From Sphingomonas_R sp036387535 (GTDB taxonomy: Bacteria > Pseudomonadota > Alphaproteobacteria > Sphingomonadales > Sphingomonadaceae), in the NCBI RefSeq assembly GCF_036387535.1, contig NZ_DASVTO010000134.1, positions 1 to 31,740 on the forward strand: 31,740 bases of DNA, in the 5' to 3' direction. How positions within the stretch are numbered: the stretch's first letter is position 1; each line of letters opens with the position of its first letter. This document shows positions 1 to 6,628 of this stretch, piece after piece. Position numbers and translations under genes: made by a program. Below the pieces are notes generated by a model. The model searched no databases, was not told the origin of the DNA, and was given only the letters and a program-made list of their open reading frames with translations.

Positions 1-5
1 CGCTG

Positions 6-698
6 TTGATGGCGGCAGCGGCGGCATTCCTCGCCTATGCCGTGCCAGCGTCGATCGTGGCGCAGGGCACCGTCCGGGCCGGGATCGGCGCGGTGTCGTT
101 CGGCTTGGCGGAGCGCGGCTTGCTGGCGCTGATCCTGGCGACGATCTGTGGCGGCGCGGTCTGGTGGCTGTTCGACGGCATGGAGCGGCCGCGCGGCCCG
201 AAGGCCGAGTCCGAGCCCGAAATCGACCTGTTCGCGCCCGCTCCGACGCCGCAGTTGCGCCGGGCCGACGTGCATCCCGATGCGCCAGCGCGGCGCCCGT
301 TGTTCGCCGCATCCGATCTGGGTGCGCCGATGGCCGACATCGCGGCGGGCACGACGCCGTTCGGCCGCCCGCCGCTGTTCGAGGATGCGCCGGCCGTGGC
401 CCCGCCGCCGGTGGATGCGGTGGATGCGGACGATGCGGACGACATGCTGCTGCTCGACGCGCGCTACAGCATGCCGGCGGCGGATGACGCGCCGTTCGAG
501 GCGATCTTCACGCCGGCCCCGGCGCCCACCCCCGCCACCACCCCGGCCCCGGTCAGCGACGATTCGATCGCGGGGATGATGGCGCGGCTGGAGCGCGGGC
601 TGGAACGGCGAGGCGGCGTCGGCATGGCGCCGCCCGCGGATCGGCCGGAATTGCGTCAGGCGTTGACCGAATTACGCCGGATGACGGTAGGGCGCTGA
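6..698 (+). CDS. Unknown Ala/Pro-rich membrane-anchored protein, probably 5'-truncated by the window edge
   Basis: I do not recognise a named family. The readable part is 230 residues from a TTG at 6 (ATG at 9). The frame is open to the window edge, so the true start may lie upstream. A hydrophobic segment at about residues 38-56 (ending WWLFD) suggests one membrane anchor. A long acidic, Ala/Pro-rich, low-complexity middle follows (about 60-185), then a short charged C-terminal segment (about 190-230) rich in Leu, Arg and Glu that looks helical. The codon pattern has GC-rich third positions like the neighbouring real genes, which supports coding. It ends just before the convergent minus-strand gene at 709. 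A role at the inner membrane is inference only. Confidence 0.6.
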   Translation: MMAAAAAFLAYAVPASIVAQGTVRAGIGAVSFGLAERGLLALILATICGGAVWWLFDGMERPRGPKAESEPEIDLFAPAPTPQLRRADVHPDAPARRPLFAASDLGAPMADIAAGTTPFGRPPLFEDAPAVAPPPVDAVDADDADDMLLLDARYSMPAADDAPFEAIFTPAPAPTPATTPAPVSDDSIAGMMARLERGLERRGGVGMAPPADRPELRQALTELRRMTVGR

Positions 699-708
699 TC
701 GCCCCCGA

Positions 709-1011
709 TCACGCCGCGATCAGCGTCAACGCCGTGATCGTCAGCATCGCACCGTCCACCTGACCCTCGATATCCGCGAGCAGGTGGCCGCGCAGGGCGA
801 AATCCAGGTCCGCCACACGCTCTGCCATTGCGGTTGCGGCGCCGGCATCGCCGCAATCCAGGAGCAGCCGGTGCTGCGTACCGCTGAAGGTCGCGCTGGC
901 CCATGGGGTACGATGCTGTGCGTGCAGGATCGTGCCCGGTGGCAAATGCCCGAGCAGCGCGGCGGCGAGCAGGCGACCGGCATCCGGGCCGCGGAACGGC
1001 GCCATCATCAT
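709..1011 (-). CDS. Small conserved-looking hypothetical protein (100 aa)
   Basis: This is an unknown soluble protein of about 100 residues. It has no signal peptide or obvious membrane segment. It begins with three successive ATG codons (1011, 1008, 1005), and these overlap the TGA stop of the upstream minus-strand gene (stop at 1008-1010). The two genes are therefore probably translationally coupled in one operon. The N-terminal part contains a PFRGPDAGRLLAAALL helix. The rest alternates short beta-like stretches, compatible with a small alpha/beta fold. I recall similar small proteins in other sphingomonads but know no function for them. The tight coupling with the small HTH-like gene upstream is the main support that it is real. 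Confidence 0.6.
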   Translation of the reverse strand: MMMAPFRGPDAGRLLAAALLGHLPPGTILHAQHRTPWASATFSGTQHRLLLDCGDAGAATAMAERVADLDFALRGHLLADIEGQVDGAMLTITALTLIAA

Positions 1012-1205
1012 CGCGCCGCATCCTGCGCCGCGGGATCGTGGGCGGCGATATACGCGACGACCCGGTCAATGGTGCACGGGCGGGGTTCGCGACCGCGGCG
1101 CAGATCCATGACGAACCGCGGATCGCCGACCGCCTCCCGCCCGAACCGCGTCGGCGGCAAGCCGGTCCTGCGCAGATAGCGTTCGATAGTCGATAGAAGA
1201 TGCAC
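1008..1205 (-). CDS. Small basic protein, HTH-like, next to an SOS box (65 aa)
   Basis: The start is a GTG at 1205, chosen because a near-perfect ribosome binding site (AAGGAG, plus-strand 1214-1219) lies 8 bases upstream. ATGs at 1232 and 1256 are in frame but would place that site inside the gene. The protein is short and basic; IERYLRRTGLPPTRFGREAV followed by GDPRFVMDLRRGREPRP looks like the helix-turn-helix core of a small XRE-like DNA-binding protein. Comparable proteins are common in sphingomonads; their function is not known to me. It is transcribed divergently from the S24 repressor at 1292 and shares the control region that carries an SOS box. It is coupled to the next minus-strand gene by an ATGA overlap. 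Regulation by DNA damage is an inference from that box. Confidence 0.7.
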   Translation of the reverse strand: MHLLSTIERYLRRTGLPPTRFGREAVGDPRFVMDLRRGREPRPCTIDRVVAYIAAHDPAAQDAAR

Positions 1206-1232
1206 GCTCGTCGCTCCTTGGCCCGCTCCCAT

Positions 1233-1247
1233 GTTCTTTATATGTTC
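1233..1247. promoter_or_regulatory. Candidate LexA (SOS) box, GTTC-N7-GTTC
   Basis: The sequence GTTCTTTATATGTTC is an exact match to the direct-repeat SOS box of alphaproteobacteria (GTTC, seven bases, GTTC). It sits between two divergent genes: 28 bases upstream of the GTG at 1205 and 45 bases upstream of the ATG at 1292. On the minus strand a TATAAAG stretch inside the box could serve as a -10 element, so LexA binding would block transcription of the small gene. Either or both flanking genes could be SOS-controlled. Confidence 0.7.
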
Positions 1248-1255
1248 CGCACGCA

Positions 1256-1281
1256 TTCCTACTTGTCTAGGAAAATTCCTA
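1256..1281. promoter_or_regulatory. Inverted-repeat operator candidate upstream of the S24 repressor gene
   Basis: TAGGAA (1268-1273) and TTCCTA (1276-1281) form a perfect 6+6 inverted repeat with a 2-base centre. A further TTCCTA lies at 1256-1261, so the three half-sites sit within 26 bases. The array ends 10 bases before the S24 repressor start at 1292, where an autorepressor would be expected to bind. That the S24 protein binds here is inference. A related pattern lies upstream of the gene at 15597. Confidence 0.5.
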
Positions 1282-1291
1282 TCGATACAGC

Positions 1292-1948
1292 ATGACCATG
1301 GATGCGCCGGATCCCCGCACGCTGATCGAGCGCCTGTGTCGCGAGCGCGGTGAGGATTTTGCCGGATTGTCGCGCCTGCTGGGGCGCAATCCGTCCTATG
1401 TGCAGCAATATGTTCGGCGCGGCAGCCCGAAGAAGCTGGACGAGGCGGATCGCGCGGTGCTGGCGCGTTATTTCGGGGTGGAGGAAAGCCGGCTGGGTGG
1501 GCCCGTTCCCTCCCCAGGGCCGATGCCGGCGACGCTGCGGATAGTGCCGATGCTGGATGTCGGTGCATCGGCCGGGCCGGGCGCGGAGGCGGGCGGCGAG
1601 CAGCGGACGGGCGGCATCGCCTTTGATGAACGCATGCTGCGCACCTTGGCGGGCGGCGATCCCGCGTCGCTGTCGATGATCCGCGTGCGCGGCGATTCGA
1701 TGGCGCCGACGCTGGCGGACGGCGACAGCATCATGGTCGACCGCGCGGCGGCGTTGCGGCCGTTGCGCGACGGGATCCATGTGCTGCGGATCGACGACGC
1801 GCTGGTGGTGAAGCGGCTGGCGATGCTGGACGACGGCCGGGTGGCGATCCGCAGCGACAATCCCGCGGTGGCCGATCCGGGCATCCGCGCGCTGGCCGCG
1901 GTGGAGACGATCGGGCGGGTCGTGTGGGCAGGCGGCGTGATCGCCTGA
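1292..1948 (+). CDS. LexA/CI-like transcriptional repressor with S24 self-cleaving peptidase domain
   Basis: This 218-residue protein has the phage-repressor/LexA layout. The N-terminal DNA-binding part (about 8-70) resembles a helix-turn-helix of the XRE type. A linker carries an Ala94-Gly95 pair in the ASAGPG motif, the usual RecA-stimulated cleavage point. The C-terminal S24 domain (about 85-215) has Ser136 in RVRGDSMAPTL and Lys174 in LVVKRL as the likely catalytic Ser-Lys pair. On DNA damage such proteins cut themselves and release their operators. It is not LexA itself, whose N-terminal domain is of another type. An SOS box (1233-1247) and an inverted repeat (1256-1281) lie in its upstream region. 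No good ribosome binding site precedes 1292 or the alternative ATG at 1298. No prophage genes are nearby, so its targets must be elsewhere; one candidate is the gene pair at 15597-16918. Confidence 0.88.
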   Translation: MTMDAPDPRTLIERLCRERGEDFAGLSRLLGRNPSYVQQYVRRGSPKKLDEADRAVLARYFGVEESRLGGPVPSPGPMPATLRIVPMLDVGASAGPGAEAGGEQRTGGIAFDERMLRTLAGGDPASLSMIRVRGDSMAPTLADGDSIMVDRAAALRPLRDGIHVLRIDDALVVKRLAMLDDGRVAIRSDNPAVADPGIRALAAVETIGRVVWAGGVIA

Positions 1949-1957
1949 TCCAGGGGA

Positions 1958-2134
1958 TCAGCGCCGCCGCTGGACCAGCCAGAGCGCCAGCGCGATGCCG
2001 AGCCCGAGGCCGAAACCGATCAGCAGCCCGAGCGTCGGCTGGCCGTTGCGCATGCCGATCAGCGCACCCGCCAGGGCACCGATCGCCAGAAAGATGCCGC
2101 CGGCGGCCTGCGGAGATTGGGTGGGCGATGTCAT
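1958..2134 (-). CDS. Small two-helix membrane protein (58 aa), unknown
   Basis: This is a minus-strand gene of 58 codons that is easy to miss. It runs from an ATG at 2134 to a TGA at 1958-1960. The translation has a polar start (MTSPTQSPQAAG), a hydrophobic Gly/Ala-rich segment (about 12-27), a short loop with Arg29 and Asn30, a second hydrophobic segment (about 34-54, GLLIGFGLGLGIALALWLV) and a basic tail QRRR. This is the profile of a hairpin inner-membrane protein with both ends in the cytoplasm. The Gly-rich second helix resembles glycine-zipper segments. The ribosome binding site is weak. It converges with the S24 repressor gene, with a 9-base gap. Function is unknown. Confidence 0.65.
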   Translation of the reverse strand: MTSPTQSPQAAGGIFLAIGALAGALIGMRNGQPTLGLLIGFGLGLGIALALWLVQRRR

Positions 2135-2326
2135 GACCCGTCATGCCACCGGTACCGCGTCGGCGCCAGCACCCGCCCGCACGCCGGACCGGCCGTCCCA
2201 TCACGGTGCAGGCCGGTCCCGCCGCGGGACTGGTGAAGGGGGCCTTCATCGTCACATGCCTTATTCCGCGCCGAACAGGGCGGTTGGCACGCAATCTGTA
2301 GGGGCGGGGGAAAGCAGGAGATCCTT

Positions 2327-2539
2327 TTGACGCAGCCCCCCTTCATCCTGGACCGCATGACCATCGACAGCGCGACCGACCTGATGACCCGGTTCGGCGG
2401 TGCCGCCGGACAGGAAGCGGCGATTCGCGCGGCGGAGAGCCGCGACCGGGGCAATATCTATCATTTCTGCCGGTGGCGGCAGATCGAACGGATCGTCGCG
2501 GTGCTGGAGGATGCGGCGGTGCAGGGGACGATCCACTAG
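2327..2539 (+). CDS. Small conserved-looking protein (70 aa), unknown
   Basis: The chosen start is a TTG at 2327, because CAGGAG at 2315-2320 lies 6 bases ahead. An ATG at 2357 is in frame but has no ribosome binding site. The protein is soluble, with the core SATDLMTRFGGAAGQEAAIR then RDRGNIYHFCRWRQIER. I recall this pattern from short sphingomonad proteins of unknown function. It has one Cys-Arg-Trp-Arg motif and is predicted largely helical. It lies upstream of tamA but is separated from it by 100 bases that contain a 12-base palindrome (CGGACCGGTCCG, 2541-2552), so co-transcription is uncertain. Confidence 0.65.
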   Translation: MTQPPFILDRMTIDSATDLMTRFGGAAGQEAAIRAAESRDRGNIYHFCRWRQIERIVAVLEDAAVQGTIH

Positions 2540-2639
2540 GCGGACCGGTCCGGCGCGGGCCGTGATGCGCCCGCCGGAGCCGCGCGGGCGCCAAATCGCG
2601 CTGGCGGCGGCGGAACAGCGCGGCTAGGCAGGAACCATC

Positions 2640-4616
2640 ATGGCTTCCGTCCGCTTGCGGCCCCCCCACGCCTGTTTTGCGATGGCCGCGTTCCTGGTCC
2701 AGCCGGTCTGTGCCGCGGCGCAGGTGGCAGTACCGGATCCGGCCACGACGCCGACGCCGACGCCGGATGCACTGGACCCCAATTCGCCGCTGGCGCCGAT
2801 GCCCGACCTGGGTGTCGCCTGGCCCGACCTGGCGGTGGGGGATCAGGGCGGGGCCGCGGTCACGGCGGCGGCGATGGTCGATGCGGCGGCGGAACAGCGC
2901 TACCGCGTGGCGATCGAGGGTCTCGACGGGATCGGCGACGCGCGGTTGCGGCCGCGGTTCGGCGCGGCGTCGGCGCTGGTGCAGGGGGCTGGATCGCCCG
3001 CCAACGTCGCGCAGATCGAACGCCGCGCGCGCGAGGACGAGGATGTCCTGGCCGAACTGCTGCGATCCTATGGCTATTATGACGCGGCGGTGCAGGCGCG
3101 TGTCGAAACCGATCCGGCGACGCGCCGGGTGGTGGTGACGCTGCTCGCCGATCCGGGCGAGGTCTATCGCTTTACCGACGTGACCACACCGGGGCTGTCG
3201 GCGGCCGGACCGAAGGCCGCCGGGCTGGCGGAAAGCTACGGCGTGACCCCGCAGCAACCGGTCGATGCGGAAAAGGTGATCGCGGCCGGCGACACGCTGC
3301 GGACCGCGCTGGGGCGGCAGGGTTTCGCGTTCGGAACCGTCGCGGAACCGGACGTGGTGGTGGATCATGAAACCCGCACTGCGACGCTGGCGATCGCGGT
3401 CAACCCGGGGATCGCCCAGAAATTCGGGACGATCCGGGTGATCGGCAACCCGCTGTTCACCGCCAAGCATCTGGGGCGGATCGCCAGGTTCGATCCCGGA
3501 GACCCGTTCGACGCGCGGTTACTGGAGGATTATCGGCGAGCGCTGATCCAGACCGGGCTGGTATCGACCGTGAAGGCGGTGCCGGTGGCGGGGGCGGCCC
3601 CGGATACGGTGGATATCGCCACCACGCTGGAACGGGCGCCGCCGCGGACGGTGGCGGGATCGGCCGGCTATGGCACCGGCGAAGGGATTTCGACCGAACT
3701 CAGCTGGACCCATCGCAACCTGATCGCGCCGGAGGGGGCCGTGACGGTCCGCGGCGTGCTGGGCACGCGCGAACAGCAGGCGGGCGTTTCGCTCCGCCGC
3801 AACAATTTCAAGGATCGCGACCGCGTGCTGACCGCGAACGTCACCGCGGCGCACATCAACCGCAACGCCTATGACGCGCGCACCTTCCAGCTGTCGGGCG
3901 GGCTGGAGCGGCAGAGCAACATCCTGTGGCAGAAGACCTGGACCTGGAGCGCGGGCGCCGAGTTCCTGGCGTCCGACGAACGCGACACGATCGCCGCGAC
4001 CGGTGCGGCGCGGCGGCGGACCTTCCTGATCGCGGCATTGCCGGGGACGCTGGGTTATGATTCGTCCGACGACCTGTTGAACCCGACGCGCGGGTTCCGG
4101 CTGTCGGCGCGGCTGTCGCCCGAACTGTCGTTGCAGGCCGGGACGTTCGGCTATGCCCGGACGCAGATCGACGGCAGCGCCTATATTCCGGTGACGGCCA
4201 GGGTGACGATCGCCGGGCGGACGCGGCTGGGCACCATCGTCGGCGCCGAACGCGACCGGATCGCCCCGTCCCGCCGATTCTATGCCGGCGGCGGCGCATC
4301 CATCCGCGGCTATGGCTATCAGGCGGTCGGGCCGGTCGATGTCGACGGCGACCCCATTGGCGGGCGCAGCCTGACCGAATTCTCGCTGGAGGCGCGGGTC
4401 CGGATCGGCGACTTCGGCGTGGTGCCGTTCCTGGATGCGGGCAATCTCTACACGTCGCCGCTGCCGCGCTTTACCGGATTCCGGTACGGCGCGGGGATCG
4501 GCGCGCGCTATTACACCAATTTCGGGCCGATCCGGGTCGACCTGGGGACGCCGATCAACCGCCGTCGCGGCGATGCGCGGATCGCGTTGTACGTGTCGCT
4601 GGGGCAGGCGTTTTGA
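2640..4616 (+). CDS. tamA: TamA, outer-membrane BamA-like translocation protein
   Basis: TamA is an outer-membrane barrel of the Omp85/BamA superfamily. With TamB it helps insert beta-barrel proteins and autotransporters and is linked to lipid transport between membranes. The 658-residue product starts with a signal peptide (about 1-28, ending near CAAAQ) and a Pro/Thr-rich spacer. POTRA-like repeats follow (about 80-330; for example YRFTDV and FGTIRVIGNPLF). The C-terminal barrel (about 340-658) carries the loop-6 motif GGGASIRGYGYQAVGP and ends in Phe, as outer-membrane proteins do. The start at 2640 has AGGA 6 bases upstream. The TGA overlaps the TTG start of tamB by 3 bases, so the two are coupled. 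The pairing with tamB separates it from BamA. Confidence 0.93.
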   Translation: MASVRLRPPHACFAMAAFLVQPVCAAAQVAVPDPATTPTPTPDALDPNSPLAPMPDLGVAWPDLAVGDQGGAAVTAAAMVDAAAEQRYRVAIEGLDGIGDARLRPRFGAASALVQGAGSPANVAQIERRAREDEDVLAELLRSYGYYDAAVQARVETDPATRRVVVTLLADPGEVYRFTDVTTPGLSAAGPKAAGLAESYGVTPQQPVDAEKVIAAGDTLRTALGRQGFAFGTVAEPDVVVDHETRTATLAIAVNPGIAQKFGTIRVIGNPLFTAKHLGRIARFDPGDPFDARLLEDYRRALIQTGLVSTVKAVPVAGAAPDTVDIATTLERAPPRTVAGSAGYGTGEGISTELSWTHRNLIAPEGAVTVRGVLGTREQQAGVSLRRNNFKDRDRVLTANVTAAHINRNAYDARTFQLSGGLERQSNILWQKTWTWSAGAEFLASDERDTIAATGAARRRTFLIAALPGTLGYDSSDDLLNPTRGFRLSARLSPELSLQAGTFGYARTQIDGSAYIPVTARVTIAGRTRLGTIVGAERDRIAPSRRFYAGGGASIRGYGYQAVGPVDVDGDPIGGRSLTEFSLEARVRIGDFGVVPFLDAGNLYTSPLPRFTGFRYGAGIGARYYTNFGPIRVDLGTPINRRRGDARIALYVSLGQAF

Positions 4617-6628
4617 GCGAGCCGGACGTGCCGCCTCGGCCGGCGCGGTCGCCGCGGCGGCGGTTCCGCCCGCTCCGCTGGCTGGGCGGGATCCTCGCGA
4701 CGCTGATCGCGCTGGTGCTGATCGCGATCTGGGCGATCGATACCGGACCGGGGCACCGCTTCCTGACCGACCGGATCGCGGCGTTGCCGATCACGTCCGG
4801 CCTGCGCATCCGGATCGGGCGGATCGACGGGTCGATCTGGAACCGCGCCACGTTGCGCGACCTGCGCCTCTATGATGTGCGCGGGCAGTTTCTGGAGGCG
4901 CCGGAGGTACGGCTCGACTGGGCGCCGGCGGCGTGGATGCGGAACGCGCTGGATATCAACATCCTGTCGGCGGAACTGGTGAAGCTGGACCGATCGCCGG
5001 TGCTGCGTCCGACCACGCAGGGACCGATCCTGCCGGCGTTCGACGTGCGGGTCGGGCGGCTGGCGATCGCGCGGCTGGAACTGGGTGCTGCGATTGCCGG
5101 CGGACGCGCGCGGGTGGGACGCGTGCAGGGATCGACCGAGATTCGCGACGGCCGCGCGATGGTCGCGCTGGACGCGGCGGTGACGGGCGGTGGCGACCGC
5201 GTGCGCGTCCGGCTGGACGCGCGGCCGGATGCCGACCGGTTCGATGTCGATGTCGCGCTGGACGCGCCGGCCGAGTCGGTGACGGGCGCGCTGGTGGGGA
5301 CCCGTCGGCCGATCCTGCTGCGTGTCGCGGGCAAGGGGCGGTGGACCGCATGGGCAGGCCAGGCGCGCGCGACATTGGCGGGGCGCGACGTGCTGCGGCT
5401 GGGCCTGACCGCGGCGTCGGGGCGCTATGCCCTGTCCGGGCGGGCCGCGCCGGCGCCGTTCCTGCAGGGCAAGCTGCAACGCCTGTCGGCCCCCGCGATC
5501 GCGGTGGCGGGGACCGCGACGCTGGCGGACCGGCGGCTGGACGGCGGGTTGACGCTGCGCAGTCCGGCGCTGGCGCTGGATGCGAAGGGCGTGATCGACC
5601 TGGGTACCAGCCGGTTCCGCGACATGGTGGTCCGCGCGGACCTGCTGCGCCCGCCCGCGCTGTTCCCGAACATGACGGGGCAGAAGATCAGCCTGAAACT
5701 GCGGCTGGACGGGCCGTTCCGCACCGCGACGTTCGACTATCTGGCGACGGCGCCGCGACTGGCGTTCGATGCGACCGGGTTCGAGGATGTGCGCGCGCAG
5801 GGGCGTGGGCGGTGGTCGCGCTCGCCGGTGCTGGTGCCGATCCGGCTGACCGCGCGGCGGGTGACCGGCATCGGCGATGTCGCGGGCGGGATCCTGGCGA
5901 ACCTGTCGGTGGCCGGCACGCTGAAGGCGACGGCGGCGCAACTGACCGGGACCGGGCTGGCGTTCGATTCGGACAAGCTGAAGGGCAAGCTGGCGTTGCT
6001 GGTCGACCTGACCACCGGGCGGTACGACGTCACCGTTTCGGGGCAGTTGCAACGCTATCTGATCCGCGGTCTGGGCATTGTCGACGTGACCAGCGACCTC
6101 AGCGTTGTACCCGATCCCAGCGGGCGCGGCACGCGGGTGGAGGGGCGCGGGCGGGCGTGGGTCCGGCGGCTGGACAATGCGTTCCTGGCCGGGCTGGCGG
6201 GTGGGTTGCCGGCGATCGACACGCGGCTGGTGCGCGATCGCGACGGCGTGCTGCATTTCACGAATCTGACGCTGACCGCGCCGGGGATCACGATCCGCGG
6301 CACGGGCATGCGCCGGCGCGACGGGACGTTCCAGCTGGCGGGCAAGGGCGTGCAGGCGCGCTACGGCGCGTTCGACCTGGGGCTGGACGGCGATATTGCG
6401 CGCCCGCGCGTCGACCTGCTGCTGCAGGCGCCGGCCGATCCGCTGGGCCTGACGATGGTGCGGGCGACGCTGGACCCCGATGATCAGGGCTATGCCTATC
6501 AGGCGGCGGGCGGATCGACCTGCCCGCCGCCGCGCCGGCGATCGTGCGGGTGGCGGCGCTGGATGTATCGGGCACGACCGCGAGCGGCGCGCTGCGATCC
6601 GATCCGGGCGGGTTCACCGGCACGCTGA
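4613..6628 (+). CDS. tamB: TamB, N-terminal part (reading frame broken near 6511-6520)
   Basis: TamB is a long periplasm-spanning beta-helical protein anchored in the inner membrane, and the partner of TamA. This part begins at a TTG overlapping the tamA stop. After an Arg/Pro-rich cytoplasmic start it has one membrane helix (about 22-45, GGILATLIALVLIAIWAI). More than 550 residues of repetitive beta-rich sequence follow, typical of the AsmA/TamB-like groove. Family-like sequence stops at about residue 636 (GGST). The last 35 residues, to the TGA at 6628, are Arg/Pro-rich and unlike TamB, because the true frame continues one base over (see the C-terminal part). The intact protein would be about 1,385 residues or slightly more, the usual size for alphaproteobacterial TamB. 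As written, the product lacks the conserved C-terminal domain. Confidence 0.85.
   Translation: MSEPDVPPRPARSPRRRFRPLRWLGGILATLIALVLIAIWAIDTGPGHRFLTDRIAALPITSGLRIRIGRIDGSIWNRATLRDLRLYDVRGQFLEAPEVRLDWAPAAWMRNALDINILSAELVKLDRSPVLRPTTQGPILPAFDVRVGRLAIARLELGAAIAGGRARVGRVQGSTEIRDGRAMVALDAAVTGGGDRVRVRLDARPDADRFDVDVALDAPAESVTGALVGTRRPILLRVAGKGRWTAWAGQARATLAGRDVLRLGLTAASGRYALSGRAAPAPFLQGKLQRLSAPAIAVAGTATLADRRLDGGLTLRSPALALDAKGVIDLGTSRFRDMVVRADLLRPPALFPNMTGQKISLKLRLDGPFRTATFDYLATAPRLAFDATGFEDVRAQGRGRWSRSPVLVPIRLTARRVTGIGDVAGGILANLSVAGTLKATAAQLTGTGLAFDSDKLKGKLALLVDLTTGRYDVTVSGQLQRYLIRGLGIVDVTSDLSVVPDPSGRGTRVEGRGRAWVRRLDNAFLAGLAGGLPAIDTRLVRDRDGVLHFTNLTLTAPGITIRGTGMRRRDGTFQLAGKGVQARYGAFDLGLDGDIARPRVDLLLQAPADPLGLTMVRATLDPDDQGYAYQAAGGSTCPPPRRRSCGWRRWMYRARPRAARCDPIRAGSPAR
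6511..6520 (+). other. Frameshift junction inside tamB
   Basis: The ten bases CGGATCGACC can be read as G-S-T at the end of the N-terminal tamB frame, and as R-I-D at the start of the C-terminal frame. Both readings look like genuine TamB sequence. This is what a deletion between two copies of a ten-base direct repeat would leave, with loss of a number of bases not divisible by three. A consensus error in the source sequence is the main alternative. Confidence 0.55.

Noticed and set aside
1292..1948. Remnant prophage at the S24 repressor
   Set aside because: No integrase, structural, replication or lysis genes are adjacent, and neighbours are short chromosomal-type genes.
2541..2552. CGGACCGGTCCG palindrome after the 2327 gene as a terminator
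   Set aside because: Too short a stem without a T-run; I could not support a function.
6481..6560. Programmed ribosomal frameshift in tamB
   Set aside because: No slippery run such as A/T heptamer nor a clear downstream pseudoknot, and the family is not known for it; deletion or sequence error is simpler.
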